Positions 19,158 through 28,922 of a stretch of DNA of 64,000 nt are shown in pieces. The notes beneath the pieces were generated by a model. The model was not told the origin of the DNA, ran no database searches, and saw only the letters and a program-made list of their open reading frames with translations. The stretch's first letter is position 1; the number at the start of each line of letters is the position of its first letter. The stretch is taken from positions 372,001 through 436,000 of the forward strand of contig CALSNB010000001.1 in NCBI GenBank assembly GCA_943787605.1, read 5' to 3'. A program made the position numbers and the translations under genes. The DNA is from GCA-2697345 sp002697345. GTDB taxonomy: Bacteria; Pseudomonadota; Alphaproteobacteria; Rhodobacterales; Rhodobacteraceae.

Positions 19158-20515
19158 TGAGGGATCTTATTTTTAATAATATTAAATTAATCTATTTGCC
19201 AGCATTAAAGTTATTTTTTCTGTGCTCTTTAATATCTGTATTAACGTCATGTGGTGATACTGTATATTTATTAGATGGAGAGAGATTAGACGTAAAAAGT
19301 GCTGCAATCTCAAGTAATGATGTTGTTATTAATGAGGCTGCGTCCCCTAAAGGTATAATACTTTCCAAGACAAAAAATAATGCGAGCTGGACGCACAGAA
19401 ATGGCGATATGCAGCATAGTATCAATCATCCCGACTTAAATAAAGATTTTCAAGTTATTTGGAGTTCTAAGATAGGTGCTGGTAATACAAGAAAGACGCG
19501 AATTACCGCAGAACCTATTATTGCAAGTGATATGATCTTTGTAATGGATTCTAAATCGAAAGTTTCGGGATTTAGTTTGGACGGATCACCAATTTGGTCT
19601 AAATCTTTAGTCCCTAGCAAAGAGCACGCTAACGATGCTTCTGGAGGTGGATTAGCGTTTGCTGGTGGAATGGTTTATGCGGTGACAGGGTTTGGTGATG
19701 TCTTTTCTTTAAATTCAAAAACAGGAACCCTGAACTGGAAACGAAGGCTAGGTTCTCCTATTACAGCAGCTCCAAGTGTAGATAAAAAGTTTATATATTT
19801 GGTAACAAGGGATAACAGTGCTTGGGCCTTAAACGTCTCAACAGGAAATATTGAGTGGTTTCGAAACGGTTCGCCAAGTAACTCGACCATAGTAGGTGGT
19901 GCTGGTCCAGCTGTTACTGGCCGGTTAGTTATAATCCCTAGTAGCTCTGGGGAGCTTGTAGTGGCGCTTAAGGACTCTGGTCTAATGTTGTGGAATAAAT
20001 TCATAACTGGACAGAGAGTTGGACAAGGTTATGCAAATATCCCTGACATAACAAGTGATCCTGTTGTCAAGGGCGGGGTAGTGTATGTTGGAAATCAGAG
20101 TGGATCAATTTTAGCTTTAGATGTTAACTCTGGATCAGTTTACTGGAGTTTCAATGAGGGTAGCTACTCGCCGGTATGGGTTGACTTAGATAGTGTATTT
20201 TTAATAACAGACAAATCGGAGTTAATAAGGTTAGATCGGAAAAGTGGCTCTAAAGTATGGGGAGTAAAATTACCCTATTATCTAAACTCGAATAGACAAA
20301 AACGAAATCGTGTTTTTGTTCATTATGGACCTGTTCTTGCGGGTGGGATGCTGATAGTTGCTTCTGCAAATGGCAAGATTCATAAATATGACCCCTTAAA
20401 TGGCGATTATAAAGGTTTTGTGTCAGTTAAGGGTGGCGTAGCATCAAGTCCAGTCATAGCTAACAAAACATTATATTTGATTACAAACCAGGGTAAACTG
20501 GTAGCGCTTCGTTAA
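19157..20515 (+). CDS. bamB: BamB-like outer-membrane lipoprotein with PQQ-like beta-propeller
   Basis: A 452-residue lipoprotein with a signal peptide and lipobox ending at Cys32 (SVLTSCG). The rest is a series of PQQ-type propeller blades with recurring patterns such as GDVFSLNSKTGTLNWKRRLG and GSILALDVNSGSVYWSF. BamB is the scaffold lipoprotein of the BAM complex that inserts beta-barrel proteins into the outer membrane. The position between yfgM and der is the standard order. It overlaps the previous stop by one base. Confidence 0.93.
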   Translation: MRDLIFNNIKLIYLPALKLFFLCSLISVLTSCGDTVYLLDGERLDVKSAAISSNDVVINEAASPKGIILSKTKNNASWTHRNGDMQHSINHPDLNKDFQVIWSSKIGAGNTRKTRITAEPIIASDMIFVMDSKSKVSGFSLDGSPIWSKSLVPSKEHANDASGGGLAFAGGMVYAVTGFGDVFSLNSKTGTLNWKRRLGSPITAAPSVDKKFIYLVTRDNSAWALNVSTGNIEWFRNGSPSNSTIVGGAGPAVTGRLVIIPSSSGELVVALKDSGLMLWNKFITGQRVGQGYANIPDITSDPVVKGGVVYVGNQSGSILALDVNSGSVYWSFNEGSYSPVWVDLDSVFLITDKSELIRLDRKSGSKVWGVKLPYYLNSNRQKRNRVFVHYGPVLAGGMLIVASANGKIHKYDPLNGDYKGFVSVKGGVASSPVIANKTLYLITNQGKLVALR

Positions 20516-20557
20516 ATTAAAAAATAAAAACGATAATTCTTATATGGAGAGACTTTA

Positions 20558-22021
20558 ATGCCATTTTCTGTAGCTATTGTCGGTAGGCCGAATGTAGGTA
20601 AGTCCACTCTTTTTAACCGATTAGTTGGGAAAAAATTAGCTCTTGTTGATGATAAGCCAGGGGTAACCCGCGATCTTAGGGAAGGCAAGGCTCGTCTCGG
20701 AGATTTGAAATTCGATATAATAGATACAGCTGGTTTGGAAAATGTTAATGACACGTCACTGCCGGGTAGGATGCGTAAGTTAACTGAAAAAGCCGTGGAT
20801 ATGGCGGATCTTTGTCTTTTTGTTATTGATGCCCGTGCGGGCGTCTTACCGGCAGATTATATTTTTGCTGATATTTTAAGAAAAAAGGCCACAAGAGTCG
20901 TTTTGGCAGCGAATAAAGCAGAGGGTAGAGCAGGGGAAGCGGGTCTCCTAGATGCATATTCTCTAGGGTTAGGCGAGCCTCTAAGATTGTCTGCAGAGCA
21001 CGGCGAAGGGATGAGTGAATTAGCGTATGTATTAAGACCATTTTTAGATTTTTCTGAAAGCGATTGTGATGATGGTCAACCAGAAATTGATGTTGAGATT
21101 TCTGCTGATCAAGCATTTGATTATGAGCCACCATCCACGGACAAACCTTTGCAAGTTGCCGTAGTTGGAAGGCCTAACGCTGGCAAGTCTACTCTTATAA
21201 ATAAAATTCTTAATGAAGAACGGCTTTTGACAGGGCCAGAAGCGGGAATTACACGTGATGCTATATCTATCAGCACTGTTTGGGATGGTGCCGCAGTTCG
21301 TATTTTTGATACAGCAGGGATCAGAAGGCGATCAAAAATTCAAGAAAAATTAGAAAAACTTAGTGTATCTGATGCACTAAGAGCTGTGAAATTTGCTGAA
21401 GTCGTTGTTGTTCTTTTAGATGCTAACATACCTTTTGAGCAACAAGATTTACGTATTGCAGATTTAGCAGAACGAGAAGGTAGAGCTGTCGTTCTTGCAA
21501 TAAATAAATGGGATCTTGAAAAAGACAAATCTAGAAAGTCAAAAGAGTTAAGAGAAAAGTTTCTTCGTTTGTTACCTCAGCTTCGTGGGGCTCCCTTAGT
21601 TTTTGTCTCTGCGGTTAACGGTAAAGGGGTTGATAATCTTCGAGAGGGGATTCTTTCTGCTCACAAGATATGGAACAAGAGAGTGTCAACTGCAGAGTTG
21701 AATAGATGGTTGTCTGGAATGCTTGAACAACATCCGCCTCCTGCACCTCAAGGAAAAAGAATTAAATTAAGATACGCTACTCAAGTAAAAGCTAGACCTC
21801 CTGGGTTTGTTGTAATGTGCTCGCATCCAGATGCCCTACCAGCAAGTTACTCGCGGTATTTAGTGAATGGATTAAGGGACAGTTTTGAGCTTCCTGGAAC
21901 TCCAATTCGTTTATTTTTCAGAAGCCAAAGTGAAGAAAATCCATTTAAAAATCAAAAGAAAAAGAGTTCATCAAAACTCAGAAAGCACTTAAATAAAACC
22001 AATAAGGGTTTAAATACTTGA
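20558..22021 (+). CDS. der: Ribosome-assembly GTPase Der (EngA)
   Basis: A tandem GTPase needed for 50S subunit maturation. Two G domains are clear: GRPNVGKSTLFN near residue 8 with DTAGLE and NKAEG, and GRPNAGKSTLINK near residue 203 with DTAGIRR and NKWDLE. A KH-like C-terminal domain and a basic tail follow. Length (487) is normal. It ends two bases before the convergent dnaB stop, with no room for a separate terminator. Confidence 0.97.
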   Translation: MPFSVAIVGRPNVGKSTLFNRLVGKKLALVDDKPGVTRDLREGKARLGDLKFDIIDTAGLENVNDTSLPGRMRKLTEKAVDMADLCLFVIDARAGVLPADYIFADILRKKATRVVLAANKAEGRAGEAGLLDAYSLGLGEPLRLSAEHGEGMSELAYVLRPFLDFSESDCDDGQPEIDVEISADQAFDYEPPSTDKPLQVAVVGRPNAGKSTLINKILNEERLLTGPEAGITRDAISISTVWDGAAVRIFDTAGIRRRSKIQEKLEKLSVSDALRAVKFAEVVVVLLDANIPFEQQDLRIADLAEREGRAVVLAINKWDLEKDKSRKSKELREKFLRLLPQLRGAPLVFVSAVNGKGVDNLREGILSAHKIWNKRVSTAELNRWLSGMLEQHPPPAPQGKRIKLRYATQVKARPPGFVVMCSHPDALPASYSRYLVNGLRDSFELPGTPIRLFFRSQSEENPFKNQKKKSSSKLRKHLNKTNKGLNT

Positions 22022-22022
22022 G

Positions 22023-23522
22023 TTAGAAAATCGTGTCAGATTCGATATTCTTTTGATAAGATTTCACTAGGTTCCCAAACCTTGTGAATTGACCCTCAAA
22101 GCTTAATTCAACAGACCCAATCGGTCCATGTCTTTGTTTTCCAATTATTATTTCGGCTTTTCCATGAACGGATTCCATAACTTGCTGCCATTTGAGCATT
22201 CCTTCTAAGTCATGATCACCAGGTTTCTCTCGTTCGCGATAATATTCCTCTCTGTAAACAAACATAACAACGTCAGCATCTTGCTCGATTGAACCTGACT
22301 CTCTCAAATCTGCTAATTGTGGTCTCTTATCATCTCGATTTTCGACTTGGCGAGATAGTTGTGATAAGGCGATAACGGGGATGTCTAACTCTTTTGCTAT
22401 AGCTTTTAAGCCTTGGGTAATTTCTGAAACCTCGTTTACTCGACCATCTTTTGAGTTAGTTCCTCGAACCAGTTGTAAATAGTCTACTATTAAAACATCC
22501 AAACCATGAGTTCTTTTCAGCCGTCTAGCCCTAGCGGATAACTGACTTATTGGTAGTGCCGGTGTATCATCGATAAATAATGGACAACTTTCTAAAGTTT
22601 TGGCTGCTTCGACAAAACTTCGAAACTCTTTTTCCGTCATGTCACCTCTTCTAATTTGTTCAGATGAGACTTCCGCAGCTTCTGATAGAACCCTTGCTGC
22701 GAGTTGTTCGGAAGACATCTCTAACGAGAAGAAACCCACGCAACCACCATTAATGGTACCTTCTGATCCATCTGGAAGTGGCCCTTTTTTATGACTCTTG
22801 GCTATGTTAAACGCTATGTTAGTTGCTAATGATGTTTTACCCATGGAGGGCCGTCCTGCAATTATAAGGAGATCAGACTTGTGCAGTCCACCTAACTTCT
22901 TATCTATATCAGCTAACCCAGTTGATATACCTGCTAAACCTCCATCACGCTGATACGCAAGGTTTGCCGCATTAACAGCGTCGGTTACTGCAGAAAGAAA
23001 GCTTTGGAATCCAGTCTGTGACTTCCCTCCTTCGCTTAAGTTATATAATCTTTGTTCGGCGTCTACAATTTGTTCGTCAGGCCCGTTGTCTGTCTGTATA
23101 TCCACCGCATTTAAAGCTATTTCCTCTCCTAAAAGAATTAGTTCGCGCCTTACTGCTAAATCATAGATCATTTGCGCATAGTCTTTAGCTGCAAAAGAGG
23201 AAATAGATGAACCTTGAAGCTTTACTAAATATGCTGGACCTCCAAGCTCTTGGAGACCCTCATCATCTTCGAAGTATGTTTTAAGAGTCACCGGAGAGAC
23301 CAGAAGATTTTTTCCAATTCGTGAAGCTGATGTTTCAAAAATTCTTTTATGAACAGGTTCAAAAAAGTGATCACTATTAATGATCGATGAAACTCTATCG
23401 AAAACTTCATTATTTAGAAGAATTGCGCCTAATAACTGTTGTTCAGCTTCGATATTATGAGGTGATTGTACGGTCGATTGTATTTTTGCTAAAGAGCCTG
23501 GCAAAGTATTAACAGAGTTCAT
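22023..23522 (-). CDS. dnaB: Replicative DNA helicase DnaB
   Basis: The hexameric 5'-3' helicase of the replication fork, 499 residues. The N-terminal DnaB domain begins PHNIEAEQQLLGAILL. The RecA-like domain has Walker A AGRPSMGKTSLATN near residue 225, Walker B DVLIVDYLQLV, and the sensor regions SQLSRQVENR and LRESGSIEQDADVVMFVYR. No intein is present. It lies downstream of pyrE in the same direction after 148 bases. Confidence 0.97.
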   Translation of the reverse strand: MNSVNTLPGSLAKIQSTVQSPHNIEAEQQLLGAILLNNEVFDRVSSIINSDHFFEPVHKRIFETSASRIGKNLLVSPVTLKTYFEDDEGLQELGGPAYLVKLQGSSISSFAAKDYAQMIYDLAVRRELILLGEEIALNAVDIQTDNGPDEQIVDAEQRLYNLSEGGKSQTGFQSFLSAVTDAVNAANLAYQRDGGLAGISTGLADIDKKLGGLHKSDLLIIAGRPSMGKTSLATNIAFNIAKSHKKGPLPDGSEGTINGGCVGFFSLEMSSEQLAARVLSEAAEVSSEQIRRGDMTEKEFRSFVEAAKTLESCPLFIDDTPALPISQLSARARRLKRTHGLDVLIVDYLQLVRGTNSKDGRVNEVSEITQGLKAIAKELDIPVIALSQLSRQVENRDDKRPQLADLRESGSIEQDADVVMFVYREEYYREREKPGDHDLEGMLKWQQVMESVHGKAEIIIGKQRHGPIGSVELSFEGQFTRFGNLVKSYQKNIESDTIF

Positions 23523-23670
23523 ATCTTCCTCGTGTACAATTTTAATCTATTAAATAACAGTGTTCCTCAACTAATCAATCTGTATTTCCTGTGGATAGAT
23601 TGTGGACTATTTAGGTGAATTGAATGAAGACGGTTTGCATATTTATAACATAAGCACTTTCAAAGTATTT

Positions 23671-24348
23671 TTATTTTTTATTTTGTTCTTGCCATAGTCT
23701 TGGTTCTCGTAAGAAATTTTCTACATCCTCTAAGGTCTTTTTATCAAAGGTGTTACGCTTTTTTGCAACCGCTAAAACATCCCACCATGTACACAAGTAA
23801 TGGAGATCAGTTCCGTGATCTTTTAATTTTTTTAGAGTTTCAGGAAAAATATCGTAATAAAAGATTACCGCTGTATTGTTACACTTTGCACCAGTCGCCC
23901 GAATTGCATCTATAAAACTGATCTTTGACCCACCATCAGTGGTCATATCTTCAATCAAAAGGACTCTGTCATTCTTCGTCATTACGCCTTCTATGCGTGC
24001 ATTTCTACCGTAGCCTTTTGGTTTTTTCCTAACATAGGTTAACGGTAGAGCTAATCTTTCGGCTATCAAGGCAGAAAATGGGATTCCAGCTGTTTCTCCA
24101 CCTGCAATATTATTAAATGCTTCGAATCCCGCCTCTCTCAATACTGTGCAAGCTAAAAAATCCATTAAAGCTGATCTTACCCTAGGAAACGATATAAGTT
24201 TCCTACAATCGATATACGTTGGAGAAGGAAGCCCACTGGCAAGAGTAAATGGCTCTTGTGAGTTAAAGTGTACAGCATTTACATCCAATAACATAGCGGC
24301 ACTTAATTCTGCAATTTCTTTTTTTGACGGAAAACCTGTTGAAATCAT
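23671..24348 (-). CDS. pyrE: Orotate phosphoribosyltransferase
   Basis: Converts orotate and PRPP to orotidine 5'-phosphate in pyrimidine synthesis; 225 residues. The PRPP-binding loop RVLLIEDMTTDGGSK lies near residue 128, and substrate-binding segments include ASGLPSPTYIDCRKL and GGETAGIPF. It follows pyrC with a 30-base gap on the same strand, forming a pyrC-pyrE pair. Confidence 0.95.
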   Translation of the reverse strand: MISTGFPSKKEIAELSAAMLLDVNAVHFNSQEPFTLASGLPSPTYIDCRKLISFPRVRSALMDFLACTVLREAGFEAFNNIAGGETAGIPFSALIAERLALPLTYVRKKPKGYGRNARIEGVMTKNDRVLLIEDMTTDGGSKISFIDAIRATGAKCNNTAVIFYYDIFPETLKKLKDHGTDLHYLCTWWDVLAVAKKRNTFDKKTLEDVENFLREPRLWQEQNKK

Positions 24349-24378
24349 AATTTGTAAATCATCCTATTTTATCATTTG

Positions 24379-25413
24379 TCATAGTACCTGCCAATATAGT
24401 TCATAGCCGGGATCAAAAATAGTTATATCGCCTTCTATTGTACTTATCGTATTAGGGGAGATATGTGGATTTCCCTTAGAAAGAGTAAGAAAAGATTTAT
24501 TTGGTTCTAGATTATAAAAAGTGGCCCCATTAATTGAGATAAATGCTTCTAGTTTGTTAAGCGCTGCTTGTTCCTCAAATATATGCGCTAGAATAGGAAT
24601 GCTGTTAGTAGCCGTAAAACAGCCGGCACAACCGCAGGCTGATTCCTTCGCAGTATTGACGTGAGGAGCAGAGTCTGTGCCAAGAAAAAAAGAAGTCTCG
24701 CCAGAAGTTGCAGCCTCTAATAATGCCAATCTATGATGCTCTCTTTTTGCTATTGGTAAGCAGTAATAATGTGGTTTAATCCCACCGACTAAAATATCAT
24801 TTCGATTTATTACAAGGTGGTGGGTAGTAATGGTTGCAGCCAAGTCTGAATTCTCACTCCTTACATAATCAACTGCCATTTTTGTAGTGATATGTTCTAT
24901 TACTGTTTTTAAACCAGGAATATCGTTTCGAAGTGGGTTTAATATTTTTTCAATAAAAACGGCTTCACGATCAAAAATATCTACATTATCTATCTGTAAC
25001 TTCTCCATGGATACATAATGGTAATCCAACCTTTGCCATATATTCTAAAACAGGTTTTATTTTCTCAAAGTTATTTACTCCAGATGAAGAGTTTGTTGTT
25101 GCACCAGCTGGATATAATTTAATCGCGGTGATAACGTCTGTTTCAACGCCAAGTTTTACTTCACTAATACTTGTATCTTCCGTTAAATATAGCGTCATTA
25201 AAGGTTTGAAACCTGAGCCCTTTGGTAGCAAATTCAATATCTGATCTTTATATTTAATAGCTTGAGCTACTGTGGTGATCGGGGGGCTAGGTTAGGCATT
25301 ACAAGAGCACGGTTAAAATGCCGTTCTGACTCAGGCAGAACTGCTTTAAGTAACTCTCCATCTCTAAGATGTAGATGCCAATCGTCTGGCTTTTTAATTA
25401 CTAACTTTGTCAT
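24379..25413 (-). pseudogene. pyrC: Dihydroorotase, interrupted by two frameshifts
   Basis: A class II (E. coli PyrC-like) dihydroorotase whose reading frame breaks twice. The start is the ATG at 25413, giving KKPDDWHLHLRDGE with the metal-binding HxH. At a run of six C (25281-25286 on the plus strand) one C is missing: the gene reads NLAPRSPQ-stop instead of NLAPPITT. The middle part carries the metal-bridging Lys (TAIKLYPAGATT) and CIHGEVTD. An extra base near 24991 then shifts into NVDIFDREAVF and the rest, including EHITT and DSAPHV. The two shifts cancel; corrected length is 344 residues, exactly the family size. All catalytic residues survive. Confidence 0.88.
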
Positions 25414-25475
25414 TTTAAATAATTTTATCGATCTATTAGCTCTTACATTTTTTATTTACGTTCTACTTCTAAGCT

Positions 25476-26696
25476 TTAAAAAAAAGCTTGCAGTCCCGTG
25501 ATAGCTCTACCCAAAATCAAAGCATGAATATCATGGGTGCCCTCATAAGTGTTTACTGTTTCAAGGTTCATAACATGCCGCATAACCTGATACTCTTCAG
25601 AGATGCCGTTCCCTCCATGCATATCTCTGGAAGCCCTCGCTATATCAAGAGCTTTACCACAGTTATTTCTTTTCATCATTGAAATCATTTCAGGAGCCGC
25701 TTTTCCATCATCCATTAGTCGGCCCACCCTTAGAGCTCCTTGAAGACCAAGCGTAATTTCTGTTTGCATATCTGCTAATTTCTTTTGATATAATTGTGTC
25801 TGAGCGAGGGGTTTTTTAAACTGTTTGCGGTCTAGCCCATATTGCCGGGCAGCTTTCCAACAAAACTCTGCTGAGCCCATCACACCCCAACTTATTCCAT
25901 ATCTAGCACGATTTAGGCAGCCAAAAGGGCCTTTCAAGCCTTCAACGTTTGGCAATAAGTTTTCAGAAGGAACAAAAACATTATCCATTACTATCTCACC
26001 AGTTGTCGATGTTCTTAAAGAAAGTTTGCCACCTATTTTAGGTGCTGATAACCCTTTCATCCCTTTTTCAAGGATGAAACCTCTAATCTTTCCGCCATGC
26101 TCTTCTGACTTTGCCCAAACAATGAATATATCTGCAAAAGGGCTGTTTGAAATCCACATCTTAGTTCCAGAAATTTTATAACCATTAGTTGTTTTCGTTG
26201 CAAATGTTCTCATTCCACTGGGGTCAGAGCCTGCGTCAGGTTCTGTTAAACCAAAGCAACCTATAAAGTCTCCTGAGGCTAAACTTGGTAAGTATTTTGT
26301 CTTCTGATCCTCAGAACCATATGCAAATATTGGGTACATTACTAACGAGGATTGAACTGACATCATAGATCTATATCCCGAGTCAATTTTTTCAATCTCC
26401 TTAGCTACTAGCCCGTAAGTGACATATGTTGATCCTAAACCTCCAAATTGTTCAGGAATTGTTATGCCAAGTAAACCTGTCGCACCCATTTCTTTGAAAA
26501 TCTCTGGAGAGCTATGTTCTTCCGAAAATGCCTTAATAACTCTTGGAGCAAGTTTTTCGGTTGCAAAAGATTCTGCGGCACTTTTAAACATTCGTTCATC
26601 GTCCGACAATTGATCCTCTAAGAAAAAAGGGTCCTCCCAACTAAAGCGATTCATATCTGGTAGGTCTTTCATATTGCTTTGGTTGGCTGAGTTCAC
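25476..26696 (-). CDS. gcdH: Glutaryl-CoA dehydrogenase
   Basis: An acyl-CoA dehydrogenase-family flavoenzyme of 406 residues that oxidatively decarboxylates glutaryl-CoA to crotonyl-CoA in lysine/tryptophan degradation. The diagnostic GCDH C-terminal segment TYEGTHDIHALILGRAITG, with the catalytic Glu, is near residue 385. FWEDP-like N-terminal FSWEDPFFLEDQL and the FAD/substrate motif GCFGLTEPDAGSDP also fit. It lies upstream of pyrC on the same strand but is not obviously related in function. Confidence 0.93.
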   Translation of the reverse strand: MNSANQSNMKDLPDMNRFSWEDPFFLEDQLSDDERMFKSAAESFATEKLAPRVIKAFSEEHSSPEIFKEMGATGLLGITIPEQFGGLGSTYVTYGLVAKEIEKIDSGYRSMMSVQSSLVMYPIFAYGSEDQKTKYLPSLASGDFIGCFGLTEPDAGSDPSGMRTFATKTTNGYKISGTKMWISNSPFADIFIVWAKSEEHGGKIRGFILEKGMKGLSAPKIGGKLSLRTSTTGEIVMDNVFVPSENLLPNVEGLKGPFGCLNRARYGISWGVMGSAEFCWKAARQYGLDRKQFKKPLAQTQLYQKKLADMQTEITLGLQGALRVGRLMDDGKAAPEMISMMKRNNCGKALDIARASRDMHGGNGISEEYQVMRHVMNLETVNTYEGTHDIHALILGRAITGLQAFF

Positions 26697-26993
26697 TTTT
26701 TGTACTCCAATACTTTTTGTTTAATGTGGGTAAGCTATAAAACCTTAGGAGATTTAGCATGAATTTTTGGAAGTTATTATAGATTTGAAGCTATTATAAA
26801 TATTACAACTTTTTTGGATGTCGAGAATTAGATCTTTTACGATACTAAGCTTATATCTTAAAACTTTCTAGTGTAAAAGCTTTGTCAAAGGGCTTTGGAT
26901 AAATATTTATCTTTATATAGATTTACTAAGTAATAGTTACTAGAGAAAATATATTTAGTCATGGTTTAGATTTTAATTATATGGTTTTTTAAA
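26697..26993. other. Intergenic region between gcdH and the xdhC-like gene
   Basis: About 300 very AT-rich bases between two divergent genes. It must hold both promoters, but no -35/-10 pair stands out from the background. I see no conserved RNA fold or repeat. Confidence 0.5.
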
Positions 26994-27962
26994 ATGGATC
27001 AATTTAACATTATTTTACCTACTGCTTTGGAATGGCACGTAAGTGGAATTGGTGCTGCTGTAGCTACTGTGATTCGAACCTGGGGATCTGCGCCACGGCC
27101 AGTTGGAAGTCAGTTAGCGGTTAGTGGTGAAGGAGATATAATTGGTTCAGTATCTGGAGGATGTGTAGAAGGGGCAGTAATAATCGAGGCTTTAAACACT
27201 TTAAAGACGGGTAGAAATGTAATCTTAGAATATGGAGTTTCAGATGAAGATGCATTTGCGGTTGGACTTGCCTGCGGAGGGAATATTCAAATATTAGTTG
27301 AACCGGTTGGTTTTGGACTTTCAGAAACTATAGTAGCTGAGTTAGTATGCAGATGTCAGCGTAGAGAGCCGGTAGCGTATTCTATAGATATTAAGTCTGG
27401 AGTTAACAAAGTAATAACCTTGGATATTAACGATGGAAAAAAAAACGTTGGAACACATACTTCTGGTTTTTATGGTGCAGAGTTTTTAGTAATATATGAA
27501 AAACCACTTAGGATGGCAGTTATTGGGGGGGTTCATATTGCTCAACCATTAGTAAGTATCGCAAGGATGTCAGGTTTTGCTGTAATGGTAATCGACCCTA
27601 GGTCAACTTTTTTAAATGCGATAAGATTTCCTAATGTAGAGCTTAGTAATCTTTGGCCTGACGAAGCTTTGAAAGCCTTTAAACCTGATAGTAGAACCGC
27701 TATAATTACATTAAGTCATGATCCTAAAATAGATGATCTTGGGTTAATTGAGGCTTTAAATTCAAACTGTTTTTATATTGGTTGCCTTGGTTCAAAAAAA
27801 ACACATTCTAAAAGGTTGGATCGTCTATCCAAAATTGTTAATTCTGATGTTTGTTTGAGTAGATTACATGGACCAATTGGTTTAAACATACAAAGTAGAA
27901 CACCCACAGAGATAGCAATTTCTATTATGGCGGAGGTTATTCAATCTTTAAGAGTAAATTGA
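26994..27962 (+). CDS. XdhC/CoxI-family protein
   Basis: A 322-residue XdhC/CoxI-type protein, thought to bind, sulfurate or insert the molybdenum cofactor for xanthine/CO-dehydrogenase-type enzymes. The N-terminal domain has the family sequence TWGSAPRPVGSQLAVS and the SVSGGCVEGAV and LACGGNIQILVEP motifs with conserved Cys. The C-terminal Rossmann-like domain has RMAVIGGVHIAQPL and FYIGCLGSKKTHSKRL. No molybdenum hydroxylase gene is nearby, so its client is elsewhere. Confidence 0.88.
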   Translation: MDQFNIILPTALEWHVSGIGAAVATVIRTWGSAPRPVGSQLAVSGEGDIIGSVSGGCVEGAVIIEALNTLKTGRNVILEYGVSDEDAFAVGLACGGNIQILVEPVGFGLSETIVAELVCRCQRREPVAYSIDIKSGVNKVITLDINDGKKNVGTHTSGFYGAEFLVIYEKPLRMAVIGGVHIAQPLVSIARMSGFAVMVIDPRSTFLNAIRFPNVELSNLWPDEALKAFKPDSRTAIITLSHDPKIDDLGLIEALNSNCFYIGCLGSKKTHSKRLDRLSKIVNSDVCLSRLHGPIGLNIQSRTPTEIAISIMAEVIQSLRVN

Positions 27963-28102
27963 ATTTAGTTATTTTAATAAGTGTGGATAGTTATAACCCA
28001 TTTGAAAATACTTAATAGAAATACTTTTGAAACTATATGTTAAAAAATTTGATATATTAAAAACTCTAGTAGGTATTAAAACTTATTTTTATACTAAAAA
28101 TA

Positions 28103-28651
28103 TTACTTTGTTGGACCAATCATCATTGTCATTTGTCGACCTTCAATTTTAGGCATGGTTTCAACTTTCCCAGTCCCTTGTTCTTCCACATCATGCTCCA
28201 CACGCCCTAATAAATCTCTACCTAAATTAATGTGAGCCATTTCTCGACCTCTAAACCTAAGAGTAATTTTTACCTTATCTCCGTTCCCTAAGAAACGAAA
28301 AACACTTCTCATTTTTACATCATAGTCATGAGTATCTGTTGTCGGTCTGAATTTTACTTCTTTGATCTCTATTATCTTCTGTTTTTTCCGTGCTTCAGCT
28401 TCTTTTTTTTGTGTTTCATATTTGTATTTGCCAAAATCCATTACCTTACACACTGGAGGTGTAGCATTTGGTGAAATTTCAACTAAATCAAGCCCAGCTT
28501 CATTTGCTAATTCCATAGCTTCTGCAGGGGAGACAACTCCGACATTCCCTCCATCTGCTCCAATTAAACGGATTTCGGTTGACAATATAGCATGGTTTAT
28601 GCGGGGTCCGGTTTCACGCACAGGTGGTGCGTTGTGTGGTCTACGAGCTAT
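28103..28651 (-). CDS. infC: Translation initiation factor IF-3, probable AUA start
   Basis: IF-3 prevents 30S-50S joining and checks the start codon. The N-domain (GPRINHAILSTEIRLIGADG), the linker and the C-domain (IIEIKEVKFRPTTDTHDYDVK, FRGREMAHINLG) are complete. The first standard start (GTG at 28621) would begin within the conserved N-terminus. The frame stays open ten codons further, encoding ARRPHNAPPV after an ATA at 28649-28651, with AAGGA about ten bases before it and an in-frame TAG just upstream. Non-canonical infC starts (AUU in E. coli) are the basis of IF-3 autoregulation, so an AUA start is plausible. Confidence 0.9.
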   Translation of the reverse strand: MARRPHNAPPVRETGPRINHAILSTEIRLIGADGGNVGVVSPAEAMELANEAGLDLVEISPNATPPVCKVMDFGKYKYETQKKEAEARKKQKIIEIKEVKFRPTTDTHDYDVKMRSVFRFLGNGDKVKITLRFRGREMAHINLGRDLLGRVEHDVEEQGTGKVETMPKIEGRQMTMMIGPTK

Positions 28652-28922
28652 GGCCTAGTATCCTTCTTTAGTTAATAAGAATAAGTAAGTGATTTTGTCA
28701 CTCTTATAAAATCTTAGATCAATCTATTGTCGATAATCGTGACTTATGTAAATGGTAAACTTTATTTAAGTTTAAAGTTTAATCTGTATGTGACCTAGAC
28801 AGCCCAAAAATTTATCGTTTGGTCGTAAATTTGTCGAAAATTTCAGAACTAATTTTTTAGTACATTCCTTGGATGAATTTTGTTATACTAATTTTTAAGA
28901 AGATTCGTGAAGATGTGAGTAA

